Shown: positions 16,417 to 25,365 of the stretch, in pieces
Layout of the letters: every line of letters starts with the position of its first letter
Position numbering within the stretch: the first letter of the stretch is position 1
From: Aquabacter sp965279295
Lineage (GTDB): Bacteria > Pseudomonadota > Alphaproteobacteria > Rhizobiales > Xanthobacteraceae
Direction: 5' to 3' (one strand)
Length of the DNA: 64,000 nucleotides
NCBI GenBank assembly: GCA_965279295.1
Contig: CBDIHQ010000013.1
Position numbers and translations under genes: made by a program
The notes under the pieces: generated by a model
The model's input: only the letters and a program-made list of their open reading frames with translations
Told to the model about the DNA's origin: nothing
Database searches by the model: none

Positions 16417-17414
16417 GACGCATGCTCCTTCGTCGGGGTCGCGGAAGCGGCAGGCGTTGGCGTCGTGCCGGCCGGCGGCTTCGCTCTTTGCGTCCGCTCC
16501 CAGAGCTTCCGGAAGCCCGGCACGAGACCGGTGGGCATGAACACCACAGCGAGGACGAAGATCAGCCCCAGCAGAGCATTCCAGCGCTCGACGTAGGTCG
16601 AGGCTACGTTCTTCACCAGCGTAACGATGATCGCACCAACCATCGGCCCGGTGAGGGTGGAGGCCCCGCCGAGAATGGTCATCAGCAGCACCTCGGCGGA
16701 CTGCTGTAGGGACACCGCATAGGGGCTGACGAACTTCTGGTAGTAGACAAACAGCAGGCCCGCCACACCAGCCCAGAAGCCGGACATGATGAATGCGGCC
16801 CAGCGGATCATCCACACATTATGGCCGAGCATGCGCATGCGCTTCGGCTGGTCCTTAGTCCCGCGCAGACCGGCTCCGAACGGTGAGTTCACAACGCGCC
16901 AGATGAAATACACCGACACGGCGAACACGATCAGCGAGAAATAATAGAAACTCGTTGCACTGTTGATGGAGATCCCGAGCGGCTCCGGCCGAACGGGGAA
17001 GCGCATGCCGTTGTCACCCTGCGTCAGGCCGACCCAGCGATAGGCGACACCCCAGACGATCTGCCCGAGAGCGAGCGTGATCATCAGGAAGGACAGACCG
17101 CTCGCCCGCAGTGCCAGCACGCCGAACACGGCGGCCGAGAGGGTCGCGACCACCAGTGCGCCAATAGCTGAGGACAGTTGGTCCCAACCGGCGATGGTGT
17201 GAAGCCAGGTGACGGCATAGGCGGCAATGCCGAAATAGGCCGCGTGGCCGAGCGAGGTCATGCCGCCATAGCCGACGATGAGGTTCAGACTCACCGCAAA
17301 CAGGGCATAGCAGAGGATCTGACTCGACAGATTGATGAAGAAGTCGGTGAACGCAAACGGTAGGGCCGCCAGCAGAGCCAGCGCGATGATTGTGGCGATG
17401 CCGAAGCGGCTCAT
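16413..17414 (-). CDS. livM: Branched-chain amino acid type ABC permease, LivM
   Basis: 333 residues with about nine to ten hydrophobic segments and the LivM/BPD_transp_2 landmarks YGGMTSLGHAAYFGIAAYAV (about 50-69) and LFVYYQKFVSPY with AEVLLMTILGGASTLTGPMVGA. A 30-residue Pro/Thr/Ala-rich cytoplasmic tail ends the protein. Its start overlaps the livH stop by 4 bases, so the two permeases are made together. Confidence 0.9.
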   Translation of the reverse strand: MSRFGIATIIALALLAALPFAFTDFFINLSSQILCYALFAVSLNLIVGYGGMTSLGHAAYFGIAAYAVTWLHTIAGWDQLSSAIGALVVATLSAAVFGVLALRASGLSFLMITLALGQIVWGVAYRWVGLTQGDNGMRFPVRPEPLGISINSATSFYYFSLIVFAVSVYFIWRVVNSPFGAGLRGTKDQPKRMRMLGHNVWMIRWAAFIMSGFWAGVAGLLFVYYQKFVSPYAVSLQQSAEVLLMTILGGASTLTGPMVGAIIVTLVKNVASTYVERWNALLGLIFVLAVVFMPTGLVPGFRKLWERTQRAKPPAGTTPTPAASATPTKEHAS

Positions 17415-18271
17415 TGGCGTGACCCCGCAAATAGACCCTCGGGCATCACGACCAGCACGATCACCATGGGCAGGAAGAGGATGACGTAGGCGAAGTCGGG
17501 GAACAGCGCGGTGCCGAAATTATAGATGAAGCCCACCGCGAAGCTGCCGACGAAGGCACCCATCAGGCTTCCAACGCCGCCGAGGATCACCACCACCAGA
17601 GCCAGCGGCAGCATGTCGGCATCGAGCCCCGGATAGGCCTGCATGATCGGCCCGCCGATGGTGCCGCCGAGGCCCGCGAGGGCCGCACCCAGCATGAACA
17701 CCAGCATGAACAGGAAGGACACCCGGATGCCGACGCCGCGCGCCATCTCCATGTCGTCGACGCCGGCGCGGATCATCGCGCCGAGGCGCGTGCGCTCCAT
17801 CAGCATATACAGCAGCACCGCAGCCACCACCGCGACGGCCAGCACCACGAGGCGATAGGTCGGGAAGGCGTAGCCGATGAAGAAAATCGGCGGCCGCAGC
17901 CATGCGGGTGCGGGCACCGGCACGGGGTCTCCGGTCCACACCATGAGGCAGACATCGGCGATGATGAAGGAGACGCCCAGAGTCACCAGGACCTGGCCCT
18001 GCGAATTGCCGGCGAGCTTCCGCAGCAGGCCGCGCTCCAGGATGACGCCGAGCACACCCACGGCGAGACCGCTCATGAGCGCCGCGATCCAGAAGTTCAC
18101 GCCCCAGTTCATGAAGGTCGCGCCGAAATAGGCGCCCAGCATGAAGAAGGCGCCATGGGCGAGGTTTGGCATCCGCATCAGGCCGAAAATCAGCGAGAAG
18201 CCGGACGACAAAAGGAACAGCAGACCGCCGAAGGCGATGCTGTTGAGGGTCTGGATCAGCCAGAACTGCAT
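17411..18271 (-). CDS. livH: Branched-chain amino acid type ABC permease, LivH
   Basis: 286 residues, hydrophobic throughout with about eight membrane segments. It begins MQFWLIQTLNSIAFGGLLFLL and has MRMPNLAHGAFFMLGAYFG and the late VVILGGVGSLMGAFVGSF typical of LivH. It is the first permease gene after the binding-protein gene, from which it is separated by 266 bases holding a strong hairpin. A GGAGGGAGA ribosome site precedes the ATG. Confidence 0.9.
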   Translation of the reverse strand: MQFWLIQTLNSIAFGGLLFLLSSGFSLIFGLMRMPNLAHGAFFMLGAYFGATFMNWGVNFWIAALMSGLAVGVLGVILERGLLRKLAGNSQGQVLVTLGVSFIIADVCLMVWTGDPVPVPAPAWLRPPIFFIGYAFPTYRLVVLAVAVVAAVLLYMLMERTRLGAMIRAGVDDMEMARGVGIRVSFLFMLVFMLGAALAGLGGTIGGPIMQAYPGLDADMLPLALVVVILGGVGSLMGAFVGSFAVGFIYNFGTALFPDFAYVILFLPMVIVLVVMPEGLFAGSRQ

Positions 18272-18468
18272 TCTGGTCTCCCTCCGGTGGGTTGAATGAC
18301 GGCGCGCTCCGACACGGCGGGCTCGCTTCGATTTTCACTTATGTCCGCCCGAACACAGCGCCTGCCGGGCTCGGATCACCACGCCGAAGCCGGAACACCG
18401 GCGTCGGGACGGGGAATGTCAGGCCGAGGGCGCGGCTTGTGCGCCGCGCGTCACGAACCCGATCGTCC

Positions 18469-18510
18469 CCCTCCACACCCTCCCCCGCAAGCGGGAGAGG
18501 GTGTGGAGGG
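18469..18510. repeat. Long hairpin between the binding-protein and livH genes
   Basis: CCCTCCACACCCTC pairs with GAGGGTGTGGAGGG around the inner CCCGCAAGCGGG, giving a stem of about 20 pairs with one mismatch. It carries the same CCGCAAGCGG core as the repeat at 13711-13829. No T-run follows on the minus strand, so it is more likely an mRNA-stabilising or differential-expression element than a terminator. Confidence 0.75.
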
Positions 18511-18537
18511 CAGCTTTGCTGCGACGGCTGAACGGCC

Positions 18538-19797
18538 TCAGTTTTCCAGATTCTTCGCGGGCGGCACGTCGCGCGCGTAGACCGGGCTCTTGAGGAAGTC
18601 CTCGGGCTTGTAGTTCCAGAACTGGCTGACGTTCTCGTAGGTCTTGATGACCGCGTTCACGAGGCGCCCATCCTGCTTCTCAACGCGGCGGATATAGACG
18701 TTGCCGATGACGTTGCCGTACTTGTCGAACGACACCGGGCCGCGGCAGGTGTCTTCCACCTTGTTGTTGCGCAGCGCGTCCATCAAGGCCTGCTTGTCGT
18801 CCTTGCCGCCTGTGGTCTTGAGGGCGGCTTCGAGAACGGCGGCGGCAACATAGGTGGCTGCGCCGTAGTAACCCGGCTCGATCTTGTAGTCACGCACCAT
18901 GCCGGCGACGAACTTCTTATTGGACGGGTTGTTCAGCGTCGCCGAATAATAGTTCACCGACAGAAGGCCGATGGCATCGTCGCCCATCTGCTGGAGCAGG
19001 GCTTCGTCGAACGCCGTCATGCCACCGAGCAACGGAATCTTGCCCTTGAGCCCGTATTCGTTGAACTGGAGGAAGAAGCGGAAGCCGTTCGAGCCCGCGA
19101 AGGCTGCGAACATGCCGTCCACCTTGGTGTTGATCTGGGCGATGTAGGTTCCGTAGTCCGGCACGGCCAGCGGCGGCCACAGCTTCTGGACAACCTTGCC
19201 GCCTTCTTCCTCGAACACCCGCTGGAAGCCCGAATTCTGCTCGTGGCCATAGGCGATGTCGTCGGCGATGGTGGAGGCGCGCTTGAACTTGAGGTCCTTC
19301 GCCGCATAGTCGCCCATCACATGGCTGCACTGCGAGGAGGTGGAGGTACAGCGCACGAACCACGGGTTGGCGCGGCGCTGGGTCATGTCGTCGGCGGCCG
19401 CCACCGAAATGGTGGGCGTCTTGGTCTCGCGAATATAATCGTCGAGCGCCAGCGCTTCCTGGGTCGAGAGCGGCCCGATCATCGCCGAGATGCCGTTGCG
19501 CTCGATCAGTTCCTGCATCTTGGTGCGGGCGACGGCGGGCGCGCCGCCGGTATCCACAGTGATGAGTTCCACCGGCACGCCGGCGAGCACGTTGTTGCGC
19601 TCCTTCAGGTACAGGTTCAGCGCCTGCTCCATCTGGATGCCGCCCGAGGCGAGCGGGCCGGTCTTCACGGTCATGAAGCCGATGCGCACCGGCTTCGCCT
19701 GGGCGCGGACGGCGGGGGCGCCGAGTGCGACAGCGCCGACACCAGCGCCGACACCGATGCCAATTCCTTTGAGAACGCTTCTGCGATCCACGGTCAT
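18538..19797 (-). CDS. Liv-type ABC substrate-binding protein with Tat signal
   Basis: 419 residues from the second of two adjacent ATG codons, which has the better spacing to AAGGAGA. The N-terminus MTVDRRSVLKGIGIGVGAG has the twin-arginine motif DRRSVLK, followed by a Gly/Ala-rich core and APAVRAQA cleavage region, so the protein is probably exported folded by Tat. The mature part is a type 1 periplasmic binding fold (VRIGFMTVKTGPLASGGI, AMIGPLSTQEALAL) related to LivK, AmiC and urea/aromatic binding proteins. It leads the Liv operon. Ligand unknown; the adjacent hydrolases point to an amide, ester or aromatic acid. Confidence 0.88.
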   Translation of the reverse strand: MTVDRRSVLKGIGIGVGAGVGAVALGAPAVRAQAKPVRIGFMTVKTGPLASGGIQMEQALNLYLKERNNVLAGVPVELITVDTGGAPAVARTKMQELIERNGISAMIGPLSTQEALALDDYIRETKTPTISVAAADDMTQRRANPWFVRCTSTSSQCSHVMGDYAAKDLKFKRASTIADDIAYGHEQNSGFQRVFEEEGGKVVQKLWPPLAVPDYGTYIAQINTKVDGMFAAFAGSNGFRFFLQFNEYGLKGKIPLLGGMTAFDEALLQQMGDDAIGLLSVNYYSATLNNPSNKKFVAGMVRDYKIEPGYYGAATYVAAAVLEAALKTTGGKDDKQALMDALRNNKVEDTCRGPVSFDKYGNVIGNVYIRRVEKQDGRLVNAVIKTYENVSQFWNYKPEDFLKSPVYARDVPPAKNLEN

Positions 19798-19963
19798 CAT
19801 TGTCTCCTTGGTTTCCTCGAACGCGGGCGGGATGTTCCCGCTTCTTTTCAGCTTTCCGGCGGAGCAACCCGCCGGTCCTGGCCGGCACCGTATTGGCGTA
19901 CGGGGCCGGCGCTGTTTTTAGATCCGGCGGCGCAGGCGCGATCGGACCCCAAACCCTATCTGA

Positions 19964-21760
19964 TCACTTGGAAGGGATGATGGGCAACAGGACGTAAGAT
20001 TCGCGATCAGGCGAGAAATGCAACGTCGTGGTGCCGCCGAACACTTCCGGCGGGCGATCCAGCGGGTCGTTGTGCAGGAACGGGCCGCAGCCGGTCAGCT
20101 CGTTCTTGAAGTTGGAGAGCTTGCCGCCCGATCCGCCCGGCCACTCATAGTCCTTGCCCCGGACGCTCAGCGCGAACCGGTGGCCCTTGGGGATGACAAT
20201 GGAGGTCGGCCAGATCTCGATATCGAGTTCGACCACTTCTCCCGGGGTCAGAGGCTGCTTCTCATCATGGGTATGATAAGGCCGATAAGGTTCTGAAAGC
20301 TTGGTGTCGAGCTTGCGGTGCGAGGCGCGCAGCCAGCCCTGGGCCACCGGCGTGTTGGGATCGATGGCGCCCTGGAAGGTCACTTCCTTCAGGTCTGGCG
20401 TAAACACGCGCAGCACCAGGAACAGATCGGCATCCACTGTCGAGGAAGAGACGAAGATTTTCGCGGCGATCGGCCCGGTGATCTCGGTTTCCTCGGCCAC
20501 CGGAGCGGAGAGGAAGGTCAGCCCCTCGCCCATCGCCTCAAACGACCTCTCCGAGACGTTCTGCACCGGTTCGGTGTCCAGTCGTCCGTTGCGAGGGTGC
20601 AGTTGGAACTTGGTCCACTGGGTGCGGGCGAGCGGCCATTCGTGCTCCTCCCGCTCGACGAATTTTTCGCCGGGATGACGCACCTGGAGCAGCACGCGGG
20701 GCTGCTTGTCCCAGCCATTGTCATCGCCCTTCAGGAAGTGGTCAAAGAATCGCAGCTGAAGCTCGCGGCCATAATCCGTGTAGAAATGCGTCCAGTGCTC
20801 GATGCCGTGGACTTCGAGCCACTTGTTCTTAGAGGCCGCGCGCACGAAGGCTTCAAAATTGCCGCGCGGGTGGAGGCCCTGCCCGCCCCAGTTGGCGGCG
20901 GAGAGGAACGGCACATCGATGTCGTCCCACACCGGCGAGCGGTCCTTGTGGTAGTCGTCGTCGAGCGCGTGGGAGCGGATGTCGGCGCCGAAATCGATAC
21001 GGTTGGCGGCAAGCGCCTCTTCGCTCAGCAGCTCAGGTCCGCACACCAGCTGGCCATGGGCCTTGCTGCGGCGGCCGGCCTCGCCGATGCCGTACTGCAC
21101 GGTCTTGACCTGCATGTCGTACCAATTGGCCCAGAACGTCGACAAGATGCCGCCGTGATGGGTCATGTCGCGGTACCAGTCGGCCGAGCCTTCCCAGATG
21201 CACATGGCCGCGAGATGCGGCGGCTTGTGCTTGGCGACGTGCCACTGGTTGGAGCCGAAATAGGAGATGCCGTTGAGCCCGACCTTGCCGTTGCTCCAGG
21301 GCTGGACCGCAGCCCATTCGATGCTGTCGTAGAAATCCTTCTGCTCGCGCGGGCCGAAGGGATCGACGAAGCCCGGCGAGGTGCCACACCCGCGGCTGTC
21401 GACGCGCACGCAGGCATAGCCGTGCGGCACCCACTTCTCGGGGTCAACCACTTCCCAGGCCTGGTAGAGATTGGAGGAGCCGGCGGTCACATCCGGGTGC
21501 TTCGTAGCCATGCGATCCCAGGCCGAGGGGTAGCCCTCCTGGAATGACAGACCCTTGGCATAGGGGCCGTAGGTAAGCAGGACAGGATAACGCCCCTCTT
21601 CCATCGGCAAGAATACGTCGGCACGCACCACGAGCCCGTCATCCATGGTGATCGGCACATCCCAGAGGATGCGCATTCCGGAGCGGGTTTCGGTGAACGA
21701 AGGGTAAGGCTGCTTAGCCTTGAGGCTACCTTCCCCACGGGGTGCTTCAATCGTGCCCAT
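19964..21760 (-). CDS. CocE/NonD-family hydrolase (S15 peptidase-like)
   Basis: 598 residues from the ATG at 21760 with GGGAGGAG upstream. The N-terminal alpha/beta hydrolase domain carries the nucleophile Ser in GLNGISYFGSNQ (about residue 166), the late His in HGIEHWTHFY, and RGCGTSPG. A C-terminal jelly-roll domain (from about 370: FEAMGEGLTFLSAPVAEETEITG) is typical of cocaine-esterase and X-Pro dipeptidase relatives. No signal peptide is visible, so it acts in the cytoplasm on an ester, amide or acyl compound. It is 166 bases upstream of the Liv binding-protein gene on the same strand and divergent from the dehydrogenase at 21899. Confidence 0.88.
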   Translation of the reverse strand: MGTIEAPRGEGSLKAKQPYPSFTETRSGMRILWDVPITMDDGLVVRADVFLPMEEGRYPVLLTYGPYAKGLSFQEGYPSAWDRMATKHPDVTAGSSNLYQAWEVVDPEKWVPHGYACVRVDSRGCGTSPGFVDPFGPREQKDFYDSIEWAAVQPWSNGKVGLNGISYFGSNQWHVAKHKPPHLAAMCIWEGSADWYRDMTHHGGILSTFWANWYDMQVKTVQYGIGEAGRRSKAHGQLVCGPELLSEEALAANRIDFGADIRSHALDDDYHKDRSPVWDDIDVPFLSAANWGGQGLHPRGNFEAFVRAASKNKWLEVHGIEHWTHFYTDYGRELQLRFFDHFLKGDDNGWDKQPRVLLQVRHPGEKFVEREEHEWPLARTQWTKFQLHPRNGRLDTEPVQNVSERSFEAMGEGLTFLSAPVAEETEITGPIAAKIFVSSSTVDADLFLVLRVFTPDLKEVTFQGAIDPNTPVAQGWLRASHRKLDTKLSEPYRPYHTHDEKQPLTPGEVVELDIEIWPTSIVIPKGHRFALSVRGKDYEWPGGSGGKLSNFKNELTGCGPFLHNDPLDRPPEVFGGTTTLHFSPDRESYVLLPIIPSK

Positions 21761-21827
21761 TTTATCTCCTCCCACGCCTTTTGTTTCTTGTTCTTGGCTG
21801 ATGATTGTGCGCTATCTTTCGGGTCAT

Positions 21828-21851
21828 GCTAGTGATCGGTTGATAATTAGC
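21828..21851. promoter_or_regulatory. Imperfect palindrome in the CocE/dehydrogenase divergent gap
   Basis: A 24-base interrupted palindrome GCTAnTnATC-nnnn-GATnAnTAGC lies between the two divergent starts. Nine of 12 paired positions match (GCTA, T, A-T-C and their complements). It is placed like an operator controlling both directions; no regulator gene is adjacent. Confidence 0.4.
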
Positions 21852-21898
21852 AAGCCAAAAACGCACGATCAGCGCGAAGAAACAGGGAGGGCGGTTCC

Positions 21899-22786
21899 AT
21901 GAAGATCGGCTTTGCAGGAATGGGGCGCATGGGCGCGGCGATGGCGCTGCACCTGCTTGAGCTTGGCCATGACGTCACCGTGTGGAACCGCAGCACGGAC
22001 AAGTTGCAGCCCCTCGTGGATGCCGGTGCGAAGACCGCCCCGACCCCGGCTGCGCTTGTTCCGGAAAACGAAGTTCTCATCTCCAGCCTGCTCGACGGCG
22101 ATGCGCTGCGCGCGGTCTATGAAGGCGACGGCGGCTTCCTCATCACCGACCTGAAGGATCGGCTGGTGATTGAAATGAGCACCGTTCTGCCGAAGGAAGA
22201 AGTGGCGTTGGCAGAGAAGATTCGCGCCGCCGGCGCCGCCTTCATCGAATGCCCGGTGGGCGGCACGACCGGACCCGCCCGCACCGGAAAACTGCTCGGC
22301 TTGGTCGGCGGTGAGAAGGCGGATTTCGAGCGCGCCAAGCCGCTGCTCGATCAACTCTGCCGGCGCGTCGAGCATGTCGGCCCGGTGGGTGCCGGCACAA
22401 GCATGAAGCTCGCCATCAACCTGCCGCTGCTGGTCTATTATCAGGCACTGGGCGAAGCCTACACCCTGTGCGGCGACCTCGGCCTCGATCCGCGCTGGCT
22501 GGTGGATTTCTTCTCCGACACTTCGGGCGGCATGAATGTGCTGAAGATGCGCGCGGACCCCATCGCTACCTCGCTTGCGGGCGGCGACACCGGCCCGGCC
22601 GCCTTCTCCGTGGACGGCATCCGCAAGGATCTGCGCACCATGATCGCCGAAGCGCGCGAGCGCGGCACCGATCTGCCCGTGACGGCGGCCACGCTTGCCG
22701 TCTATGACGAAGCGGCGGGCCAAGGCCTTGGCGAGAAGGACGGCTCCATGCTTGTCGGCTATTGGCCGAACAAGTCAAAAGGCTGA
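21899..22786 (+). CDS. 3-hydroxyisobutyrate dehydrogenase-like NAD(P) oxidoreductase
   Basis: 295 residues. The Rossmann motif GFAGMGRMGAAMA is at 4-16, FIECPVGGTTGPARTG at about 115-130 is the substrate-binding signature, and the catalytic Lys is in GAGTSMKLAINL (Lys 170). All match beta-hydroxyacid dehydrogenases (HIBADH, tartronate semialdehyde reductase, glyoxylate reductase). AGGGAGG precedes the ATG. It begins a short operon with the GlcG-like gene and is divergent from the CocE-type hydrolase, so it may oxidise a hydroxyacid released by that pathway. Confidence 0.85.
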   Translation: MKIGFAGMGRMGAAMALHLLELGHDVTVWNRSTDKLQPLVDAGAKTAPTPAALVPENEVLISSLLDGDALRAVYEGDGGFLITDLKDRLVIEMSTVLPKEEVALAEKIRAAGAAFIECPVGGTTGPARTGKLLGLVGGEKADFERAKPLLDQLCRRVEHVGPVGAGTSMKLAINLPLLVYYQALGEAYTLCGDLGLDPRWLVDFFSDTSGGMNVLKMRADPIATSLAGGDTGPAAFSVDGIRKDLRTMIAEARERGTDLPVTAATLAVYDEAAGQGLGEKDGSMLVGYWPNKSKG

Positions 22787-22816
22787 TCTGCCCATCCCAA
22801 TCCAAAGGAGAGTGTC

Positions 22817-23260
22817 TTGAGCGTTTCCCTAGCAAAAGCCGATGAGATTGTCGCCGCCGCCCTGGCCAAGGGGCGCGAGTTGGGCTTCGAGCCGCTGACC
22901 GTCGCGGTGCTGGATGCCGGCGGGCATCTGGTAGCGCTGAAGCGCGAGGACCGTTCGGGAATCCTGCGGCCGGAGATCGCCATCGGCAAGGCGTGGGGCG
23001 CCCTCGGCATGGGCTTCGGGTCCCGCGAGCTGCACAACCGCGCGCAGAAGGCGCCGCACTTCCTGAATGCCCTGGCGGCGGCGAGCGGCGGCCGCGTGGT
23101 ACCGGTTCCGGCCGGCGTCCTGATCCTCGACGGCGGCGATATCATCGGCGCCGTCGGTATCTCGGGCGATACGTCCGACAATGATGAAATCTGCTGCATC
23201 GCCGGCATCACGGCGGCCGGCTACGTGGCCCAGCATGATCTGCTCCCGCCCGAGGCGTGA
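22817..23260 (+). CDS. GlcG/HbpS-family protein
   Basis: 147 residues from a TTG at 22817 with AAAGGAGAG upstream. It has the GlcG (DUF336) core: VAVLDAGGHLVALKRED at about 28-44, GKAWGALGMG and GAVGISGDTSDNDE. Members bind haem or small ligands and are often encoded beside glycolate, diol or aromatic catabolism genes; the exact role is usually unknown. It follows the dehydrogenase by 30 bases and is closed by a strong terminator at 23267-23310. Confidence 0.85.
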   Translation: MSVSLAKADEIVAAALAKGRELGFEPLTVAVLDAGGHLVALKREDRSGILRPEIAIGKAWGALGMGFGSRELHNRAQKAPHFLNALAAASGGRVVPVPAGVLILDGGDIIGAVGISGDTSDNDEICCIAGITAAGYVAQHDLLPPEA

Positions 23261-23266
23261 GCTTAC

Positions 23267-23310
23267 AAAAAACCCCACCCCTGTCTGCGCGGGGGTGGGG
23301 TTTCTTTTTG
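23267..23310. terminator. Bidirectional rho-independent terminator
   Basis: AAACCCCACCCC pairs with GGGGTGGGGTTT around a short loop, with TTTCTTTTTG to the right and an A-run (AAAAAA) to the left. It ends both the GlcG-like gene and the leftward gene at 23316. Confidence 0.9.
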
Positions 23311-23315
23311 TGCGA

Positions 23316-23933
23316 TCACCAGCCGGCGCGGCAGACGCGCTCGACCCAGTAGGGGCTCCACCAGCACTTCAGGAAGGTGCCGGTCGCCTCGATCGGCCGA
23401 TACACCACCGGCGCGGTGACGAGGGCAACCGGGCCGCCGCTGGAGGGGATGTCACCGTCAAGCAGGCTGGCGTTGAAGCTCAGCGTCGTGCCGTTCTGCG
23501 TCACGCTGCCAATCTCGACGATCACCTGGGTCGGGTTCTGGCCGAGAATGGTCAGGGCTGCATTCGGCGGATCGTTCTTGAACACCTGGACGGTCGGGTT
23601 CCACAGCTTCACGAACTGCTCGGTGTTCATCGAGCCGCCGATCCGCTCGGGACGGTCCACCCGGAAGCTGGTGACGGGCGGAACGCCGGTCAGCGTCAGC
23701 GTCTTCCCATCGAACGTCATGCCTGAAGCCTGAAGTGTCAGGATCATCTCGATGGGACGGGCAATCTGCACCTCGGGGCGGGCAGGTGTGCCAGCCTGGG
23801 TCATGCGCGGCTGCACCGGCGCCGTGACGGCGGGCGCTGCGGGGGCGGCCGGCGCCGCCGGAGGGGTCTGCGCGAGGGCGGCGAAACCGGAAGCGGCCAG
23901 GATGAGGCCGGCCAGAGGTGCAATCAGTCTCAT
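23316..23933 (-). CDS. Hypothetical exported protein
   Basis: 205 residues from the ATG at 23933. A Sec signal peptide (MRLIAPLAGLILAASGFAALAQ) is followed by a Pro/Ala-rich stretch (about 23-50) and a compact domain containing PIEMILTLQASGMTFDGKTLTLTGVPPVT, SMNTEQFVKLW and GNGTTLSFNASLLDG-like beta-strand segments. Two late Cys residues (KCWWSPYWVERVCRAGW) may form a disulfide. I do not recognise the family. It is a single gene, sharing a terminator with the convergent GlcG-like gene. Confidence 0.6.
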   Translation of the reverse strand: MRLIAPLAGLILAASGFAALAQTPPAAPAAPAAPAVTAPVQPRMTQAGTPARPEVQIARPIEMILTLQASGMTFDGKTLTLTGVPPVTSFRVDRPERIGGSMNTEQFVKLWNPTVQVFKNDPPNAALTILGQNPTQVIVEIGSVTQNGTTLSFNASLLDGDIPSSGGPVALVTAPVVYRPIEATGTFLKCWWSPYWVERVCRAGW

Positions 23934-24027
23934 GGACCCGTGTTCCCTAGTATGAGGCGTGGTGCGCGGGGCACCTATAGCCGATCCTGAACGCAAGCCA
24001 ACCGTGCCGTCGCGGCACGCCTGGATA

Positions 24028-25251
24028 TTACCCGCCGGTGAAACTGCGCGGCGAGGGTGAGACCACCTGCGCGGCACCGCCGCGAATTTCCATCACCGCC
24101 AGCCCACGCTCATTGGTGCCGTCCGAGCGGAAGCGGAACACCCCGTCCACGCCGTTGAAGCCGGAAGGATTGGTCAGCGCCGCCTCTGTGAGGCCGTCCG
24201 GCCCCTGGGTGCGCACGATGGTTGCCACCAGCGAAACAGCGTCATAGGCGAGAGTCGCGGTGCGCACCGGATCGGTGTTGTAGCGCGCGCGGTACCGCTG
24301 GGAGAAACCGCGCCAGCCGGCGGCATCCGGACCGGCAAACTGCGCGCCGTCCATCTGCGCATCGCCGAACAGGCGCGTATCGTCCCATAGCCCGGTTCCG
24401 AGCGGGCGGACCTTCTTCAGGTCGACGCCGGCGGCGGCGAGTTGCTGCACCACGCCCGGCACATTGTCCGCCGTGTCGGGAATGAACACGGCATCGGCCT
24501 GCCCCGCCACATTGGCAACCCGCTGCACGGCGGCCTGAAGGCGCGCCCTGTCCGTGGTGAAGCGTTCGATACCCATGACACGCGCGCCAGCCGACGCCGC
24601 CGCCTGCTGGAACGCCGCCTCGGCGACCGAGCCGTAGGCATTCTCGGGGATCAGGGCGACGAACGAGCGCCGGTTCTGCGCGACATTGAAATTGACGACG
24701 CGCGAGACGTCGGTCTGCGGCAGGAAGCTCAGCAGATAGACGCCCTGGGACGCAACGTTCGAATCGGTCGAAAACGCAATCACGGGAATGCCGCGCGGCT
24801 TCGCCACCTGGGCCACCGCACCCACCGAATGAGAGAACAGCGGCCCGAGGATGATCCGCGCGCCCTCGTTCACCGCCGCATCCGCTGCGGCGCGGGCGCC
24901 CTGGGAGGTGCCGCCGTCGTCCTTGACCACCAGCGTGACCGGCGCCTGCCCAAGTTCAGACAGGGCAAGCTCGGCGGCATTGCGCAGCGACAGGCCGACC
25001 GCCCCGGCATTGCCCTGCGCGCCCAATGGCAGGATAAGCGCCACCACCGGCCCGCTGGTCAGCGGCTGCGCGGCGGGCGCCATGGGTGCGCCGGATTGGG
25101 GTGCGGCATCGCGGCCATAGTCGCCACCGGCGCAAGCGGCGAGCGTTGAAAGAAATGCGGAAAGCCCGGCGAACTTCGCAGCGCCGGTGACGATCTCGCG
25201 GCGCGTCGCGCCCGTGTGGATTGCCCGTGCCCTTGGCGCGTCCTCGTCCAC
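24028..25251 (-). CDS. LpoA-like penicillin-binding-protein activator lipoprotein
   Basis: 407 residues from a GTG at 25251 with GGGAGAA upstream; the frame is open far upstream but that part is antisense to rsmI. The N-terminus TRREIVTGAAKFAGLSAFLS ends in the lipobox LAAC (Cys 40), so it is lipidated, and the twin arginine at 17-18 hints at Tat export. The rest is a type 1 periplasmic-binding fold (GPVVALILPLGAQGNAGAVG, ARIILGPLFSHSVGAVA) annotated in relatives as PBP activator. As in E. coli, it is divergent from rsmI, with yraN close by, which supports the call. The E. coli LpoA TPR domain is absent. Confidence 0.72.
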   Translation of the reverse strand: MDEDAPRARAIHTGATRREIVTGAAKFAGLSAFLSTLAACAGGDYGRDAAPQSGAPMAPAAQPLTSGPVVALILPLGAQGNAGAVGLSLRNAAELALSELGQAPVTLVVKDDGGTSQGARAAADAAVNEGARIILGPLFSHSVGAVAQVAKPRGIPVIAFSTDSNVASQGVYLLSFLPQTDVSRVVNFNVAQNRRSFVALIPENAYGSVAEAAFQQAAASAGARVMGIERFTTDRARLQAAVQRVANVAGQADAVFIPDTADNVPGVVQQLAAAGVDLKKVRPLGTGLWDDTRLFGDAQMDGAQFAGPDAAGWRGFSQRYRARYNTDPVRTATLAYDAVSLVATIVRTQGPDGLTEAALTNPSGFNGVDGVFRFRSDGTNERGLAVMEIRGGAAQVVSPSPRSFTGG

Positions 25252-25365
25252 CCGCTTCTCCCTGTGGCTACCGCAGCCTTGGCTCCACGCATATCGTCTC
25301 GAAGACGGTTTGGCGAGGGCGCCCGACAGGTGTCGCGCAGGCGTGAGAGGCATTAAGGTGCACAC

